The notes below the pieces were generated by a model. The model was not told where the DNA came from. It did not search any database and saw nothing but the letters and a program-made list of their open reading frames with translations. From Acinetobacter pittii ATCC 19004 = CIP 70.29 (GTDB taxonomy: Bacteria; Pseudomonadota; Gammaproteobacteria; Pseudomonadales; Moraxellaceae): a DNA stretch of 64,000 bases. Position numbers and translations under genes: made by a program. Shown here one piece after another: positions 8,771 to 18,987 of the stretch (the stretch's first letter is position 1; the number at the start of each line of letters is the position of its first letter). The stretch is from NCBI RefSeq assembly GCF_000369045.1, contig NZ_KB849797.1:142844-206843 (forward strand), read 5' to 3'.

Positions 8771-9613
8771 ATGACACAACAACTTTCAAAACACCGCCAC
8801 ATCTCTTTTACAGCCCACTATACGGGTTATATCTGGTATCAAATGGGGATCTCTCATGAAGCACTTGCAACAACCAAAGGCAAATCACTAGCGTATTTGG
8901 TTCATCCGATAGAATCATGGGCAGAGAAATATGTCGGCGGTAGCATGCGCACCACGCTCAAACAACGCCACACCATGCTTGATCATTATTTAGAACAACT
9001 CATTCAAGAAAGTCCTGATTTACAAGTTCTAGAAATAGCATGTGGCCTGTCTCCACGCGGTTGGTGGTTTAGACAGTATTACCCTTCTATTACCTATCGG
9101 GAGCTTGATTTACCCGATATGGCACAAACCAAACAAAATGCGTTACAGCAAATTGAAAAAAATGCACCTGAAATCTTATCAGTTGATTTATTTACAGAAG
9201 CTTTTGAACAAGCATTTGAAGTATTTGCCCCTAACCGTCCACTGGTTGTGATTAGTGAAGGCTTGATTAACTATTTTGATAAAAATTTATTAAAACAATT
9301 GATCCAATCGATTGGCCACTATGGGGCTACTTTTAAAAAGTTTCACTATTTAACAGACCTCTACCCTGAACCAGTTAAAAACAAACTCGCTAGTATTATT
9401 TGGAATAGTAGTAAGTTACTTAAACTCATGTCTCGCAGTTCATTTAGTTTTCATTTCAAAAGTCCACAAGAAGTTAAAGACTTTTTTAAAGATACAGAGT
9501 TTGAGCAGGTTACTATTGAACAGCCACAAATATTCTTTGGGCAAGTTTCTCAAGATAACCATGAAGAGCATTTAGGCGACTTAGTTTGGATTATTCACTC
9601 TCAAATAAAATAA
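8771..9613 (+). CDS. Class I SAM-dependent methyltransferase (LCM/Ppm1-like)
   Basis: The 280 residues contain the SAM-binding motif LEIACGLSPRGWWFRQYYP, the acidic-loop motif YRELDLPDMAQTK and the downstream strand PLVVISEGLINYF. These are typical of the leucine carboxyl methyltransferase/polyketide O-methyltransferase-like superfamily (Pfam LCM). The substrate is unknown. An AGGA ribosome binding site precedes the ATG. The gene stands alone behind an extragenic palindrome and converges on the alpha/beta hydrolase, sharing a hairpin terminator region. The family call is good; the specific function is not inferable. Confidence 0.75.
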   Translation: MTQQLSKHRHISFTAHYTGYIWYQMGISHEALATTKGKSLAYLVHPIESWAEKYVGGSMRTTLKQRHTMLDHYLEQLIQESPDLQVLEIACGLSPRGWWFRQYYPSITYRELDLPDMAQTKQNALQQIEKNAPEILSVDLFTEAFEQAFEVFAPNRPLVVISEGLINYFDKNLLKQLIQSIGHYGATFKKFHYLTDLYPEPVKNKLASIIWNSSKLLKLMSRSSFSFHFKSPQEVKDFFKDTEFEQVTIEQPQIFFGQVSQDNHEEHLGDLVWIIHSQIK

Positions 9614-9625
9614 TAAATATAAAAA

Positions 9626-9654
9626 ATGGAAGCTCGACATAAACGAGCTTCCAT
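9626..9654 (-). terminator. Hairpin terminator between convergent genes
   Basis: Perfect 11-bp stem (ATGGAAGCTCG and its complement) with a 7-base loop. The T-rich tract is on the minus strand, so it mainly serves the hydrolase gene. Confidence 0.8.
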
Positions 9655-9668
9655 CTATAACTATATTA

Positions 9669-10982
9669 TTAAGCTGCTTGTTTTTGACGAGCAATAAAAC
9701 GGCTTAACCGATCAGCAAGCTCAAAACTACCATGTTTAAATAAAGCACGTATTCCTTGTTCAGTAGCTTCAAAGATTAAACACTCAATTGCAAAACGACC
9801 TTCTTCATCTTCTAAATGCAGTGCCAAATCACGTGGATGGTCATTCACAAAATCAAGCTGCGAAACATCATCCATTTTTAAATACATCCCAAAGAAAGTC
9901 ACGTCAACAATCGTCACTGGCACTTCTGTTTTACATTCACGGTGGCTCAGTTTAGTTTTAGGTTGCAAAACTGGAACTCGCTCTTCACCACGGCGCTCCA
10001 TGTTTTGCATTTGTTCACGGGTCATTGGAATAATACCATCCAGATTGTGGATAGATTCACCCTTCAAGAATGAAGTGAACAAACTCATGGTTTCTTTACG
10101 ACGTTGGAGCTGTGGCACATGATCAGCGTTTGCAATAAGTGCAAATTCCATATCTGGACATTGCAAAGCAAAATTGGCATTTTCATGAGGCAGAGTAAAA
10201 CTGTCGTACTGCCCTGCTGCAACCAACGTTTTGCACTCTGGAATAGGTACATCTGTTAAACGCAAAAGACGATTACAGTTAATTTCATAACGTTCCCGCT
10301 CAGTCCCCGTAAACTCGGCCATTTGTCTAAAAAATAACTTTTTAGCGGTTGGTGACATACGAGTTTTATCTAATTTTGCATGATTAACTAAATACAAAAT
10401 AACAGCTTGCCCAAACTCTTCCATACGGTTTTCTTGCATGAGTTTGAGGGATTCTTCCAAAATCATTCGCCAACTTTTACGAGTCTTTTGCATAACTCCC
10501 ATCAAAATCATACGATCCATCAAGTCAGGGCGCTGATGAGCAAAACAAGAAGCAATTACTGAACCTAAAGACATTCCCATTACAGAAACTTTTTGTATTC
10601 CAACGATATCTAACCAACGTCCTAACATTTCAGATAAATCAGGAAGTTCTAAAGTACCCGCAGATACTCCTGTGTCGCGATTAGTAATTTGCTGATTTGC
10701 ACCCATCGAAGGTAAGTCAATTAAAATAACCGGACCACTTTCAAACAATTGTTCAACACAATATTTATAAGAATTAAAATTCTGGAAAGCACCACCAACA
10801 ATCACAATCGGTGTTTTGTGAATCGTTTTAGGATCGGCAATTGCCATATATTCAATTTTCCAACCGTCAATCCATGTTGTACGAGCAGGTTGTTTAAAAC
10901 TATCTCTATGGTAGATATCGAAAAAGCCAAAACCGGCATAAGCTTGGTTGATCTCCGAATCCATTTGAATAATGGAATTCAT
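9669..10982 (-). CDS. Alpha/beta hydrolase with C-terminal PilZ-like domain
   Basis: The 437-residue protein has an alpha/beta hydrolase fold in residues 40-310. The nucleophile elbow is GMSLGS (Ser 138), the oxyanion-region motif is IVGGAFQNF, and late acid and base regions are visible (AAGQYDSF and NADHVPQ). Residues about 335-437 form a separate domain with VPVTIVDVTFFGMYL, which resembles PilZ DxSxxG, but the upstream RxxxR is degenerate (RECKT). The hydrolase part resembles the family that includes the RhlA acyltransferase; that comparison is by memory only. There is no signal peptide, so it is cytoplasmic. It is divergent from proA, alone in its transcript. Substrate unknown. Confidence 0.75.
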   Translation of the reverse strand: MNSIIQMDSEINQAYAGFGFFDIYHRDSFKQPARTTWIDGWKIEYMAIADPKTIHKTPIVIVGGAFQNFNSYKYCVEQLFESGPVILIDLPSMGANQQITNRDTGVSAGTLELPDLSEMLGRWLDIVGIQKVSVMGMSLGSVIASCFAHQRPDLMDRMILMGVMQKTRKSWRMILEESLKLMQENRMEEFGQAVILYLVNHAKLDKTRMSPTAKKLFFRQMAEFTGTERERYEINCNRLLRLTDVPIPECKTLVAAGQYDSFTLPHENANFALQCPDMEFALIANADHVPQLQRRKETMSLFTSFLKGESIHNLDGIIPMTREQMQNMERRGEERVPVLQPKTKLSHRECKTEVPVTIVDVTFFGMYLKMDDVSQLDFVNDHPRDLALHLEDEEGRFAIECLIFEATEQGIRALFKHGSFELADRLSRFIARQKQAA

Positions 10983-11281
10983 ATCCTTGCTTCCTCCTTG
11001 CTGTAATTTTTTTATGCTGCAAGAGTTCCTTCTTGAACACGTAATCTTTTATGCACAAAACTTTAAAATTTGTATTAGTTTGTATTGCACAATAACATTC
11101 TAAACAATTGTCTGAAATATACGCAATCGCTGAAATGACCGCTCATCTTGTTTAAGTCGCTAATAGTTTGCAAAATATTTAAATGTTTTTTTATGGCGGT
11201 CACATTTTTCAAAAAAAGCCATTCATTGTTCCGCATTTGACTGCTACTATCTTACTCATTGGTAAATGATTAAAAAATGCT
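10983..11281. other. Divergent intergenic region, hydrolase/proA
   Basis: A 299-base AT-rich gap between two divergent start codons. It must hold both promoters. I see a purine-rich ribosome binding site for the hydrolase (AGGAGG on the minus strand near 10990) but no clear operator, small RNA or ORF. Confidence 0.6.
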
Positions 11282-12547
11282 ATGCAAGATTCAATTGAAC
11301 AATATATGCAAAAAGTTGGGCAACAAGCACGCGAGGCCTCACGCGTCTTAACAAGTGCTTCTACCTCACTAAAAAATCATGCACTCTCTGCTATTTATAC
11401 TGCTTTGGAAAATAATCAAGCAGCAATCTTGGCGGCGAATCAAATCGACATGGATAAAGGTCGTAGCAATCAGCTCGACAGTGCCTTACTTGATCGTCTT
11501 GAGCTTACGCCCGCACGATTTAAAGGGATGTTGCAAGGTTTAAAAGATGTGATCGCACTTGTCGATCCAATTGGGGAAATTACTGATCTTGCATATCGCC
11601 CCACAGGCATTCAAATTGGAAAAATGCGTGTACCTTTAGGCGTAGTGGGTATGATTTACGAATCACGTCCAAACGTAACACTTGAAGCTGCATCTTTAGC
11701 GATTAAATCAGGCAATGCCATTATTTTACGTGGTGGTTCAGAAGCACTCGAGTCAAATAAAGCAATCGCAGAAGCAATTAAGCATGGTTTAAAAGTTGCC
11801 GGTTTACCTGAGCATTCAGTACAAGTCATTGAAACTTCTGACCGTGCAGCTGTTGGTCACCTCATTACAATGGCTGAATATGTTGATGTCATTGTTCCAC
11901 GTGGTGGTAAAAGCTTAATTGAGCGCGTAACCAATGAAGCTCGTATTCCTGTCATTAAACATCTTGATGGTAACTGCCATGTATTTGTTGAAGCACAGGC
12001 AGACTTGCAAAAAGCATTACCAATTACTTTAAATGCCAAAACACATCGTTATGGCGTTTGTAATGCGATGGAAACTTTGCTCGTTGATGAAAAAATTGCC
12101 GATGTTTTCTTACCGCACATTGCTGAACTTTATGCTGAAAAACAAGTTGAGTTACGTGGCTGCCCAGAAACACGCCGTATTTTGGGTGCCTCTGTAAAAC
12201 CTGCAACAGAAGAAGATTGGTACACCGAATATTTAGGGCCAATTCTTGCTGTTAAAGTGGTTAGCGGTATTGATGAAGCAATTGACCATATTAACAAATA
12301 TGGTTCACATCACACCGATGCAATTGTGACTGAAAACTATACTTTGGCTCGTCAGTTCTTGGCTCGCGTAGATTCAAGCTCAGTTGTAATCAATGCATCA
12401 ACTCGTTTTGCTGATGGTTTTGAATATGGCTTAGGCGCAGAAATTGGTATTTCTACAGATAAAATTCATGCCCGCGGTCCAGTTGGTTTAGAAGGCTTAA
12501 CTTCTCAGAAATGGATTGTGTTAGGTGACGGTCAAATTCGCCAATAA
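11282..12547 (+). CDS. proA: Gamma-glutamyl phosphate reductase
   Basis: Second step of proline synthesis: NADPH-dependent reduction of gamma-glutamyl phosphate to glutamate semialdehyde. The 421 residues match the family length. Signatures include [28 protein letters not shown], the [11 protein letters not shown] loop and the catalytic Cys in [14 protein letters not shown]. The downstream [22 protein letters not shown] segment is the ProA family signature. It is not adjacent to proB. The start at 11282 has a poor ribosome binding site but gives the usual N-terminus. A bidirectional terminator follows. Confidence 0.97.
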   Translation: MQDSIEQYMQKVGQQAREASRVLTSASTSLKNHALSAIYTALENNQAAILAANQIDMDKGRSNQLDSALLDRLELTPARFKGMLQGLKDVIALVDPIGEITDLAYRPTGIQIGKMRVPLGVVGMIYESRPNVTLEAASLAIKSGNAIILRGGSEALESNKAIAEAIKHGLKVAGLPEHSVQVIETSDRAAVGHLITMAEYVDVIVPRGGKSLIERVTNEARIPVIKHLDGNCHVFVEAQADLQKALPITLNAKTHRYGVCNAMETLLVDEKIADVFLPHIAELYAEKQVELRGCPETRRILGASVKPATEEDWYTEYLGPILAVKVVSGIDEAIDHINKYGSHHTDAIVTENYTLARQFLARVDSSSVVINASTRFADGFEYGLGAEIGISTDKIHARGPVGLEGLTSQKWIVLGDGQIRQ

Positions 12548-12568
12548 CAGATTTAACACTTCAAAAAA

Positions 12569-12597
12569 ACGCCTGATCAATATCAGGCGTTTTTTTA
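12569..12597 (+). terminator. Bidirectional terminator between proA and gapN
   Basis: Perfect 9-bp stem ACGCCTGAT/ATCAGGCGT with a 4-base loop, flanked by A and T runs on both sides. It can serve both convergent genes. Confidence 0.9.
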
Positions 12598-12613
12598 TTA
12601 TTCAAGTTATTAA

Positions 12614-14242
12614 TTAGAAAATAAAGTCGGTATTCACGAATTTAGAATAGTGTTCAGACACCATAGAGGCCAACATGCCTTTGCTGTCATCTGTTTGTTT
12701 AGCAGCAATCATAGAACGGATAGAGAACGCTCGCAGAGCATCATGCACAGACAGTGTACCTTCCGCAGAATCTTTACGACCACCGAATGGGAACACATCA
12801 GGGCCACGCTGACATTGACAATTGATATTTACACGGCAAACCTGATGAACCAGCGGATCAACTAAATGACCAATTTGCTCAGGGTCGCTACCAAAAATAC
12901 TCACCTGTTGCCCATGATCAGAAGTAGTGACATATTCCAGTACAGTTTCAATGTCATCATAAACAGAGACTGGTATCACTGGACCGAACTGTTCTTCACG
13001 ATACAGCCTCATAGCTTCAGTCACTGGATAAACTACGGCTGGATAGAACATGGTTTTGCAGAATTCACCACCTTCCGGATTAACCACTTTTGCACCTTTA
13101 GCCACGGCATCTTCAATGACATCAGTCATGTAGGCTGTACGATGCATACCTGGTAGCGGCGTAATAAATACACCTTTTTCCCACGGCATACCCACTTTAA
13201 GTTTGGCCAGTTCAGCCATTAGGCGGTTAACAAATTCATCGGCTATCGAGCGATGTACCATCAGCATTTTGAGCGCGGTACAACGCTGACCATTAAACGA
13301 CAATGCACCCAGCAGACACTCTTTCACTGTTAGATCCAAATCAGCATCTGGCAGAATAATGGCTGCATTCTTCGCATCCAATCCCAAAATCGCACGCAGA
13401 CGGTGAGATTTAGGATGTTGCTTCTTCAAGTGATCAGCCACTTTACTAGAACCAATGAGTGCAAGTACATTAATTTGCCCAGATGCCAGCAAATGCGGCA
13501 CTACTAGAGAACCTGGTGCATAAATCGTATTGATCACACCTTTTGGAAATGAATCACGGAACGCTTCTAGTAACGGTTCAAACAATAAGGTCCCAAATTG
13601 AGGTGGTTTAAAAATAATGGTATTACCCATTAGCATGGCTGGGATCAGAGTCGCAAAGGTTTCATTCAGTGGGTAGTTGTACGGTCCCATACACAACACG
13701 ACACCTAATGGAGTACGACGAATTTGACCAATCGTACCTTCAGCCATGACAAAGCGGGAGTTGGCATTATCCAGATCTTTCAGGGCATCAATCGTTTGAC
13801 GCATGTAGGTAATCGTACGATCAAATTCTTTCTCTGAGTCTGCCAAGCTTTTGCCAATTTCCCACATGATCAGCTTAATAATTAGATCTCGCTGTTCCAC
13901 CATGCGCTGAATAAAATTTTGCATACAGGCAATGCGCTCACCAACCTTCATGATTGGCCATTCGCCACGACCATTGTTGTAAGCCCTTACCGCTGCTTCT
14001 AGTGCTTCATCGCTTTCTTTTTCACCCATGATTGGATAACTACCAAGTTCAACTTGCTGTAGGCTACCGTCAGGCTGCTGAATCCAAATTGGAGATAATG
14101 TTTTCTTAGTTGCACCAGCCCATAGCTTCAACTCACCATCCACGAGTGAAACACGCTGATGAATTTGGGAGGGCAGACGCACACTTTCAGGAATACTGTC
14201 CACTACTGGGAATTTAAGCTGTAGATTATTTAACTGATTCAT
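12614..14242 (-). CDS. gapN: NADP-dependent glyceraldehyde-3-phosphate dehydrogenase-type aldehyde dehydrogenase (GapN-like)
   Basis: ALDH-superfamily enzyme of the GapN type, which oxidises glyceraldehyde 3-phosphate directly to 3-phosphoglycerate, making NADPH without ATP. The 542-residue product is read from the ATG at 14242, which is preceded by a purine-rich AAGAAGA; an upstream start at 14296 has no support. Visible are the cofactor motif GPYNYPLNETFATLIPAM and the catalytic Cys in NGQRCTALK. The region where ALDHs carry the general-base Glu reads GLDAKN, with Asp at the expected place. It is the last gene of the edd-eda-gntT-gntK direction and lies 167 bases after gntK, so it would act on the glyceraldehyde 3-phosphate made by Eda. 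Substrate assignment is by family resemblance and context. Confidence 0.8.
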   Translation of the reverse strand: MNQLNNLQLKFPVVDSIPESVRLPSQIHQRVSLVDGELKLWAGATKKTLSPIWIQQPDGSLQQVELGSYPIMGEKESDEALEAAVRAYNNGRGEWPIMKVGERIACMQNFIQRMVEQRDLIIKLIMWEIGKSLADSEKEFDRTITYMRQTIDALKDLDNANSRFVMAEGTIGQIRRTPLGVVLCMGPYNYPLNETFATLIPAMLMGNTIIFKPPQFGTLLFEPLLEAFRDSFPKGVINTIYAPGSLVVPHLLASGQINVLALIGSSKVADHLKKQHPKSHRLRAILGLDAKNAAIILPDADLDLTVKECLLGALSFNGQRCTALKMLMVHRSIADEFVNRLMAELAKLKVGMPWEKGVFITPLPGMHRTAYMTDVIEDAVAKGAKVVNPEGGEFCKTMFYPAVVYPVTEAMRLYREEQFGPVIPVSVYDDIETVLEYVTTSDHGQQVSIFGSDPEQIGHLVDPLVHQVCRVNINCQCQRGPDVFPFGGRKDSAEGTLSVHDALRAFSIRSMIAAKQTDDSKGMLASMVSEHYSKFVNTDFIF

Positions 14243-14409
14243 TCTTCTTAATACCTTATTATTCGTATGTCTTTTATATATTCCCGAACTTGCCACTGTA
14301 ATCAGGTCTTATTCGGGTCAATATCACTATTATTATCCGTACTCACCTTGCTTGAACCGTAAACTACAAGGTGAATATCTTAAAGCGTTGATAATCTTTC
14401 TAGATGAAT

Positions 14410-14922
14410 TTACCCCCGACACACACTATCAGTCACCCCTAGCTTCTGGATGACTTGTTCAATGATCTGTTCTGGCGTGAGAGCAATATCAATAGCAATT
14501 GCTTCATTCACATCAGGTTCTTCTAATGTATCTAGCTGAGTTTGTAGCAATGATGGATCAAAGAAATGACCAGATCTTGCTGCGAGTCTTTGCTCTAATA
14601 ATTCATAAGAGCCCTTTAAGTACACAAACTTAACATTCTGATCCTGCCCTCTTAAAATATCGCGATACATGCGTTTTAAAGATGAACATGTAAATACAGC
14701 CGTTTCACCGTCTCTTTGTTTGGTTTCAATGACCTGACGAATTGCCTGTAACCATGGCAAGCGGTCTTCATCAGTTAAAGGGATACCTTGACTCATCTTA
14801 CTTTTATTTGCAGCTGAATGAAGCGTATCGCCATCAAGGAACTCACAAGCCAAACGCTCTGATAACAACTCACCAATTAGGGTTTTACCTGTTCCACAGA
14901 CACCCATTGCAATCACAATCAT
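14410..14922 (-). CDS. gntK: Gluconokinase
   Basis: Phosphorylates gluconate to 6-phosphogluconate, the substrate of Edd. The 170-residue length is typical of thermoresistant GntK. The P-loop is MGVCGTGKT near residue 6. The family motifs FLDGDTLHSAANKSKMSQG, LTDEDRLPWL and TCSSLKRMYRDILR are intact. The gene starts 17 bases after the gntT stop, so it is co-transcribed with the permease. Confidence 0.96.
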   Translation of the reverse strand: MIVIAMGVCGTGKTLIGELLSERLACEFLDGDTLHSAANKSKMSQGIPLTDEDRLPWLQAIRQVIETKQRDGETAVFTCSSLKRMYRDILRGQDQNVKFVYLKGSYELLEQRLAARSGHFFDPSLLQTQLDTLEEPDVNEAIAIDIALTPEQIIEQVIQKLGVTDSVCRG

Positions 14923-14939
14923 GGATTACTCACCTTTAA

Positions 14940-16298
14940 TTATAAAATTGTGCTAAGCAGTAGCGTGAAAGATAAACCCAACACTGAAATGATCGTTTCC
15001 AATACCGACCAAGTCTTGAGGGTCTGCCCTACTGTCATACCGAAATATTCTTTGATTAACCAGAATCCTGCGTCATTTACATGTGAGAAAACTAATGAAC
15101 CTGAACCCGTCGCAAGCACTAAAAGTTCTGGTCTAACTGCGACACCAGCCGTAGCTGCAATTGGAGCAACAATGCTACACGCTGTAGCCATAGCCACCGT
15201 TGCAGAACCTGTTGCCAAACGAATTAATGCTGCAACAAACCAACCCAACAACAACGGCGACAGGTTTGCTTTCAACGCTGTAGAGACAATCTCATTAGAA
15301 ATACCAGTGTCACGCAAAATGCCGCCAAAACCACCACCAGCACCTACAATCAACATAATCCCTGCAATAGAAGCTAAACATCCACCGCAGAATTTTTCAA
15401 TTTGTTCACGATTAAAGCCCTGCATCGTACCAAAGGTAATAAAGCTGACCAGTACGGCAATGAGTAATGCGATATCAGAAGTACCAATAAAACGTAGTAA
15501 ATCATTTGCGAAAGTCTGTGGTGCAAAGAACAGATCAGCCCAGCTTCCAACCAACATTAATACTACAGGCAGCATAATTGTGAATAAGGTAATCCCAAAG
15601 CTTGGTAGCTCACGAGTTCTATTCGTATCTGCTTCAATAAACTGCTTCGCTAACGGATTATTTTCGGGCAATTTAACGTATTTATTAATCCAAAGTGCAT
15701 ACAATGGTCCAGCAACAATAGCTGTTGGCACACCAACGATCAGACTATAAGCAATCGTTTTACCAATATCAGCATGATAAGCCTGTACTGCCAACAATGC
15801 TGCTGGATGTGGTGGAATTAAGCCATGCACAACCGATAAACCGGCAACCATTGGCAGGCCAACAACTAATAAAGATTTGCCTGTCCGTTTAGCAATGTTG
15901 AATGCAATTGGAATGAGTAGAACGAAACCTACTTCGAAAAATACGGGAAGGCCAACAATAAGGGCAATAAACATCATAGCCCAGTGAATATTTTTCTCAC
16001 CAAACCACTTAATTAAAGTAATTGCTATTCGCTCTGCACCACCAGACTCGGCCATCATTTTACCGAGCATCGTTCCTAGTGCGATTACAATCGCAAGGTG
16101 ACCTAAGGTTTTACCTGTACCGGCTTCATAAGACTTAACAATATCACCCATTGGCATGCCAACAGCCAAGGCTAAACCGAGTGAAACAATAATAAGAACT
16201 AAAAATGGATAAATTCTAAACTTCGCGATCATGACCACTAAAGCAATAATCGCGATTACAGTGTAGATCAGTAACATGCCACCCTGAACCGTCTCCAT
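14940..16298 (-). CDS. gntT: Gluconate permease, GntP family
   Basis: Inner-membrane gluconate:H+ symporter of the GntP family. The 452 residues have about 12-14 hydrophobic helices. Family signatures are AGTGKTLGHLAIVIALGTMLGKMM, here spread over residues 60-80, GLIPPHPAAL, and GSGSLVFSHVNDAGFWL near the C-terminus. I chose the ATG at 16298 because AAGGAGA lies eight bases upstream. An upstream Met (16334) would bypass this site. It follows eda by 185 bases and precedes gntK by 17. Confidence 0.94.
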   Translation of the reverse strand: METVQGGMLLIYTVIAIIALVVMIAKFRIYPFLVLIIVSLGLALAVGMPMGDIVKSYEAGTGKTLGHLAIVIALGTMLGKMMAESGGAERIAITLIKWFGEKNIHWAMMFIALIVGLPVFFEVGFVLLIPIAFNIAKRTGKSLLVVGLPMVAGLSVVHGLIPPHPAALLAVQAYHADIGKTIAYSLIVGVPTAIVAGPLYALWINKYVKLPENNPLAKQFIEADTNRTRELPSFGITLFTIMLPVVLMLVGSWADLFFAPQTFANDLLRFIGTSDIALLIAVLVSFITFGTMQGFNREQIEKFCGGCLASIAGIMLIVGAGGGFGGILRDTGISNEIVSTALKANLSPLLLGWFVAALIRLATGSATVAMATACSIVAPIAATAGVAVRPELLVLATGSGSLVFSHVNDAGFWLIKEYFGMTVGQTLKTWSVLETIISVLGLSFTLLLSTIL

Positions 16299-16483
16299 GG
16301 GACACTTCTCCTTGGAATAATTATTTAGGCACACTGCCTAAACAAGGGTCTTCAACCACAGTAATTCCTACTGTTAAGACATTAAATTTTTATATTTAGG
16401 TGTGACCAGCACAAACTGGTCACATCAATACAGCCTTTAAAGCACATAGAATGCACTTCATTTTTTATAAATATTGTCTACAT

Positions 16484-17113
16484 TTACAAAGCTCTCAACT
16501 GACTCGCAATTTGTGCCAAGCGAGTAATTTCAGCCCAGTCTTGTGCAGCTACAGTAGCTTTAGGTGTTAACCATGAACCACCTACACAAACCACGTTAGG
16601 TTGTTTTAAGAAATCTGGCGCTGACTCTGCCGTAATTCCACCAGTCGGACAAAAGCGCAAGTTTGGAAATGGACCATAAAATGCTTTTAGCATCTCAACG
16701 CCACCTGCCTGTTGAGCTGGGAAGAACTTCACAATGTCATAACCCAATTCAATCGCTTGAATCAGGTCACTTGGTGTCATCACACCTGGCAATAGAGGTA
16801 AGCCAGCATCTTGCGCAGCCAAATGCAAATCTTTAGTTAAACCAGGAGATACCCCAAATTGAGCGCCTGCTTTTTTGGCTTGAGCACAGTGTTCTGGCTT
16901 GGTAATCGTACCTACACCTACCACAATGTCATCAGCTAATTGGCTAGCACGCTCAATAGCAGCAAGACCCGCAGCGGTACGCAATGTAATCTCAAGGACT
17001 TTTACGCCACCTGCATGTAAAGCACGTGATACATCTTCACCTTGCTCAGCAGAATCAAATGCCAATACAGGGATGACTGGGCCTAATTCGACGATATCTT
17101 CAATTTTAATCAT
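16484..17113 (-). CDS. eda: 2-dehydro-3-deoxyphosphogluconate aldolase (KDPG aldolase)
   Basis: Class I aldolase that splits KDPG into pyruvate and glyceraldehyde 3-phosphate, the last step of the Entner-Doudoroff pathway. At 209 residues it is family length. Motifs are the glutamate of KVLEITLRT, VGVGTITKPE, the Schiff-base lysine in YDIVKFFPAQQAGG and the phosphate-binding FCPTGGI. The start is 20 bases after the edd stop, so the two are one transcript. Confidence 0.97.
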   Translation of the reverse strand: MIKIEDIVELGPVIPVLAFDSAEQGEDVSRALHAGGVKVLEITLRTAAGLAAIERASQLADDIVVGVGTITKPEHCAQAKKAGAQFGVSPGLTKDLHLAAQDAGLPLLPGVMTPSDLIQAIELGYDIVKFFPAQQAGGVEMLKAFYGPFPNLRFCPTGGITAESAPDFLKQPNVVCVGGSWLTPKATVAAQDWAEITRLAQIASQLRAL

Positions 17114-17133
17114 TATTTTTCAGTTCCTTTGAC

Positions 17134-18987
17134 TCAAATCTGCTCTGGTGAATTTTCACCAACCAATGCACCAAATACAGATGCTCCATGTTCAGCTGGC
17201 GCAGCAGCAGCACGGAAAACACCAAATAATTCACGGCCAAAACCAACTTCGTTTTCTGCCTGATGTTCTGGCTGTGCAACAGGGCGCGACTGCCATACAT
17301 CGTCATCTATTTCGACATCAAGTACGCCAGCTTCGGCATCAATGATTAACATATCGCCTGTTTGAACTTTAGCAATCGGCCCATTTAATAAGGCTTCTGG
17401 AGATAAATGAATCACCGCAGGAACTTTGCCTGAAGCACCAGACATACGCCCATCAGTCACTAAAGCAACGTGGAAACCTTGATCTTGTAAAACACCCAAC
17501 ACAGGCGTTAAACGATGCAATTCAGGCATACCGTTAGCACGCGCACCTTGGAAACGAACAACTGCAATAAAGTCTCGGTGTAATTCACCACGATCAAATG
17601 CAGCTTGCACTGCTTCTTGAGAATCAAACACAATTGCCGGAGCTTTAACTTTACGATGTTGTGGCGCAACAGCAGAAATCTTGATTACGCCACGGCCAAG
17701 GCGACCTTGCATTAAGCGTAAGCCACCATCTGGTTGAAATGGTGCATCAATGCTACGTAGAACTTTGTCATCAAGGCTTTGAACCACACCGTCAACCCAA
17801 GTGAGCTTGCCATCAATCAGTTTTGGTTCTTTGGTGTAATGCTGTAAACCTTTACCAGCCACAGTCGTTACATCGTTATGTAACAGACCAGCTTCAAGTA
17901 AGTTACGAATGAGGAAAGCGACTCCACCCGCAGCTTGGAAATGGTTTACATCAGCCTTACCATTTGGATAGATTTTTGCGAGTAATGGAACAACAGCCGA
18001 TAACTCATCAAAGTCATCCCAGTCAATCAAGATACCAGCAGCGCGAGCAATCGCAATCAAATGCAAAGTATGGTTGGTTGACCCACCTGTAGCGAGCAAT
18101 GCCACAATACCGTTTATAATTGCTTTTTCATCGACAACATGACCAATCGGCGTGTAGTTTCCACGCTCAACTGTTAAATCAAGTACACGAATCGCCGCTT
18201 CTGCGGTGAGTGCATCACGTAATGGTGTATGAGGATGAACAAATGCGGCACTTGGCAAATGTAAGCCCATTACTTCCATCAGCATTTGATTACTGTTGGC
18301 TGTACCATAAAAAGTACAGGTCCCTTGACCGTGATAAGCAGCTGACTCAGCTTCTAGCAAAGCATCTCGACCAACCTGACCCGTTGCAAATTGCTGACGA
18401 ATTTTGGCTTTCTCATCGTTAGATAAACCACTGGTCATTGGGCCAGCTGGCACAAAAATAGTAGGTAAATAGCCAAACTGCAAAGCACCAATGAGCAAGC
18501 CTGGCACGATCTTGTCACAAACACCAAGACATAAAGCTGCGTCAAACATGTTATGAGACAATGCAATCGCTGTACTCATCGCAATGGTTTCACGAGAGAA
18601 CAATGACAGTTCCATGCCAGCATTACCTTGGGTAATACCATCACACATCGCAGGAACACCACCTGCAAACTGTGCCACGCCGCCATTCTCACGAGCGGCT
18701 GTTTTAATTAAATCTGGAAATGTTTTATACGGTGCGTGAGCCGACAGCATTTCGTTGTATGAAGATACGATGCCAATATTTGGTTCACGGCCTACTTTAA
18801 TAATTAATTTTTCATTATCGTCCATACTGGCAAAACCATGAGCCAGATTGGCACATGAAAGTGCTCCACGAGCAGGAAATTTGCCTTGTGCATGTTCAAT
18901 ACGTTGTAAATATGCAGAACGAGTTTTTTGACTACGTGCGATTACACGCTCGGTCACTTTTGCCAATACTGGATTCGGCAAGTCCAT
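17134..18987 (-). CDS. edd: 6-phosphogluconate dehydratase
   Basis: Fe-S-dependent dehydratase of the IlvD/Edd family that converts 6-phosphogluconate to KDPG. The 617 residues are slightly longer than E. coli Edd (603). Conserved pieces are [16 protein letters not shown], the cluster cysteines in AMCDGITQG and [22 protein letters not shown] and [22 protein letters not shown] ribosome binding site precedes the ATG. It is the first gene of the gluconate block. A perfect 8-bp inverted repeat at 19035-19060 lies just upstream and may be an operator. No regulator gene is adjacent. Confidence 0.97.
   Translation of the reverse strand: MDLPNPVLAKVTERVIARSQKTRSAYLQRIEHAQGKFPARGALSCANLAHGFASMDDNEKLIIKVGREPNIGIVSSYNEMLSAHAPYKTFPDLIKTAARENGGVAQFAGGVPAMCDGITQGNAGMELSLFSRETIAMSTAIALSHNMFDAALCLGVCDKIVPGLLIGALQFGYLPTIFVPAGPMTSGLSNDEKAKIRQQFATGQVGRDALLEAESAAYHGQGTCTFYGTANSNQMLMEVMGLHLPSAAFVHPHTPLRDALTAEAAIRVLDLTVERGNYTPIGHVVDEKAIINGIVALLATGGSTNHTLHLIAIARAAGILIDWDDFDELSAVVPLLAKIYPNGKADVNHFQAAGGVAFLIRNLLEAGLLHNDVTTVAGKGLQHYTKEPKLIDGKLTWVDGVVQSLDDKVLRSIDAPFQPDGGLRLMQGRLGRGVIKISAVAPQHRKVKAPAIVFDSQEAVQAAFDRGELHRDFIAVVRFQGARANGMPELHRLTPVLGVLQDQGFHVALVTDGRMSGASGKVPAVIHLSPEALLNGPIAKVQTGDMLIIDAEAGVLDVEIDDDVWQSRPVAQPEHQAENEVGFGRELFGVFRAAAAPAEHGASVFGALVGENSPEQI

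Noticed and set aside
12614..14296. Longer gapN starting at 14296
   Set aside because: The ATG at 14242 has a purine-rich ribosome binding site and gives a normal-length N-terminus.
14950..15750. Long plus-strand ORF opposite gntT
   Set aside because: It is the antisense frame of a transporter gene; its protein has no domain and its start lies within gntT's 3' end.
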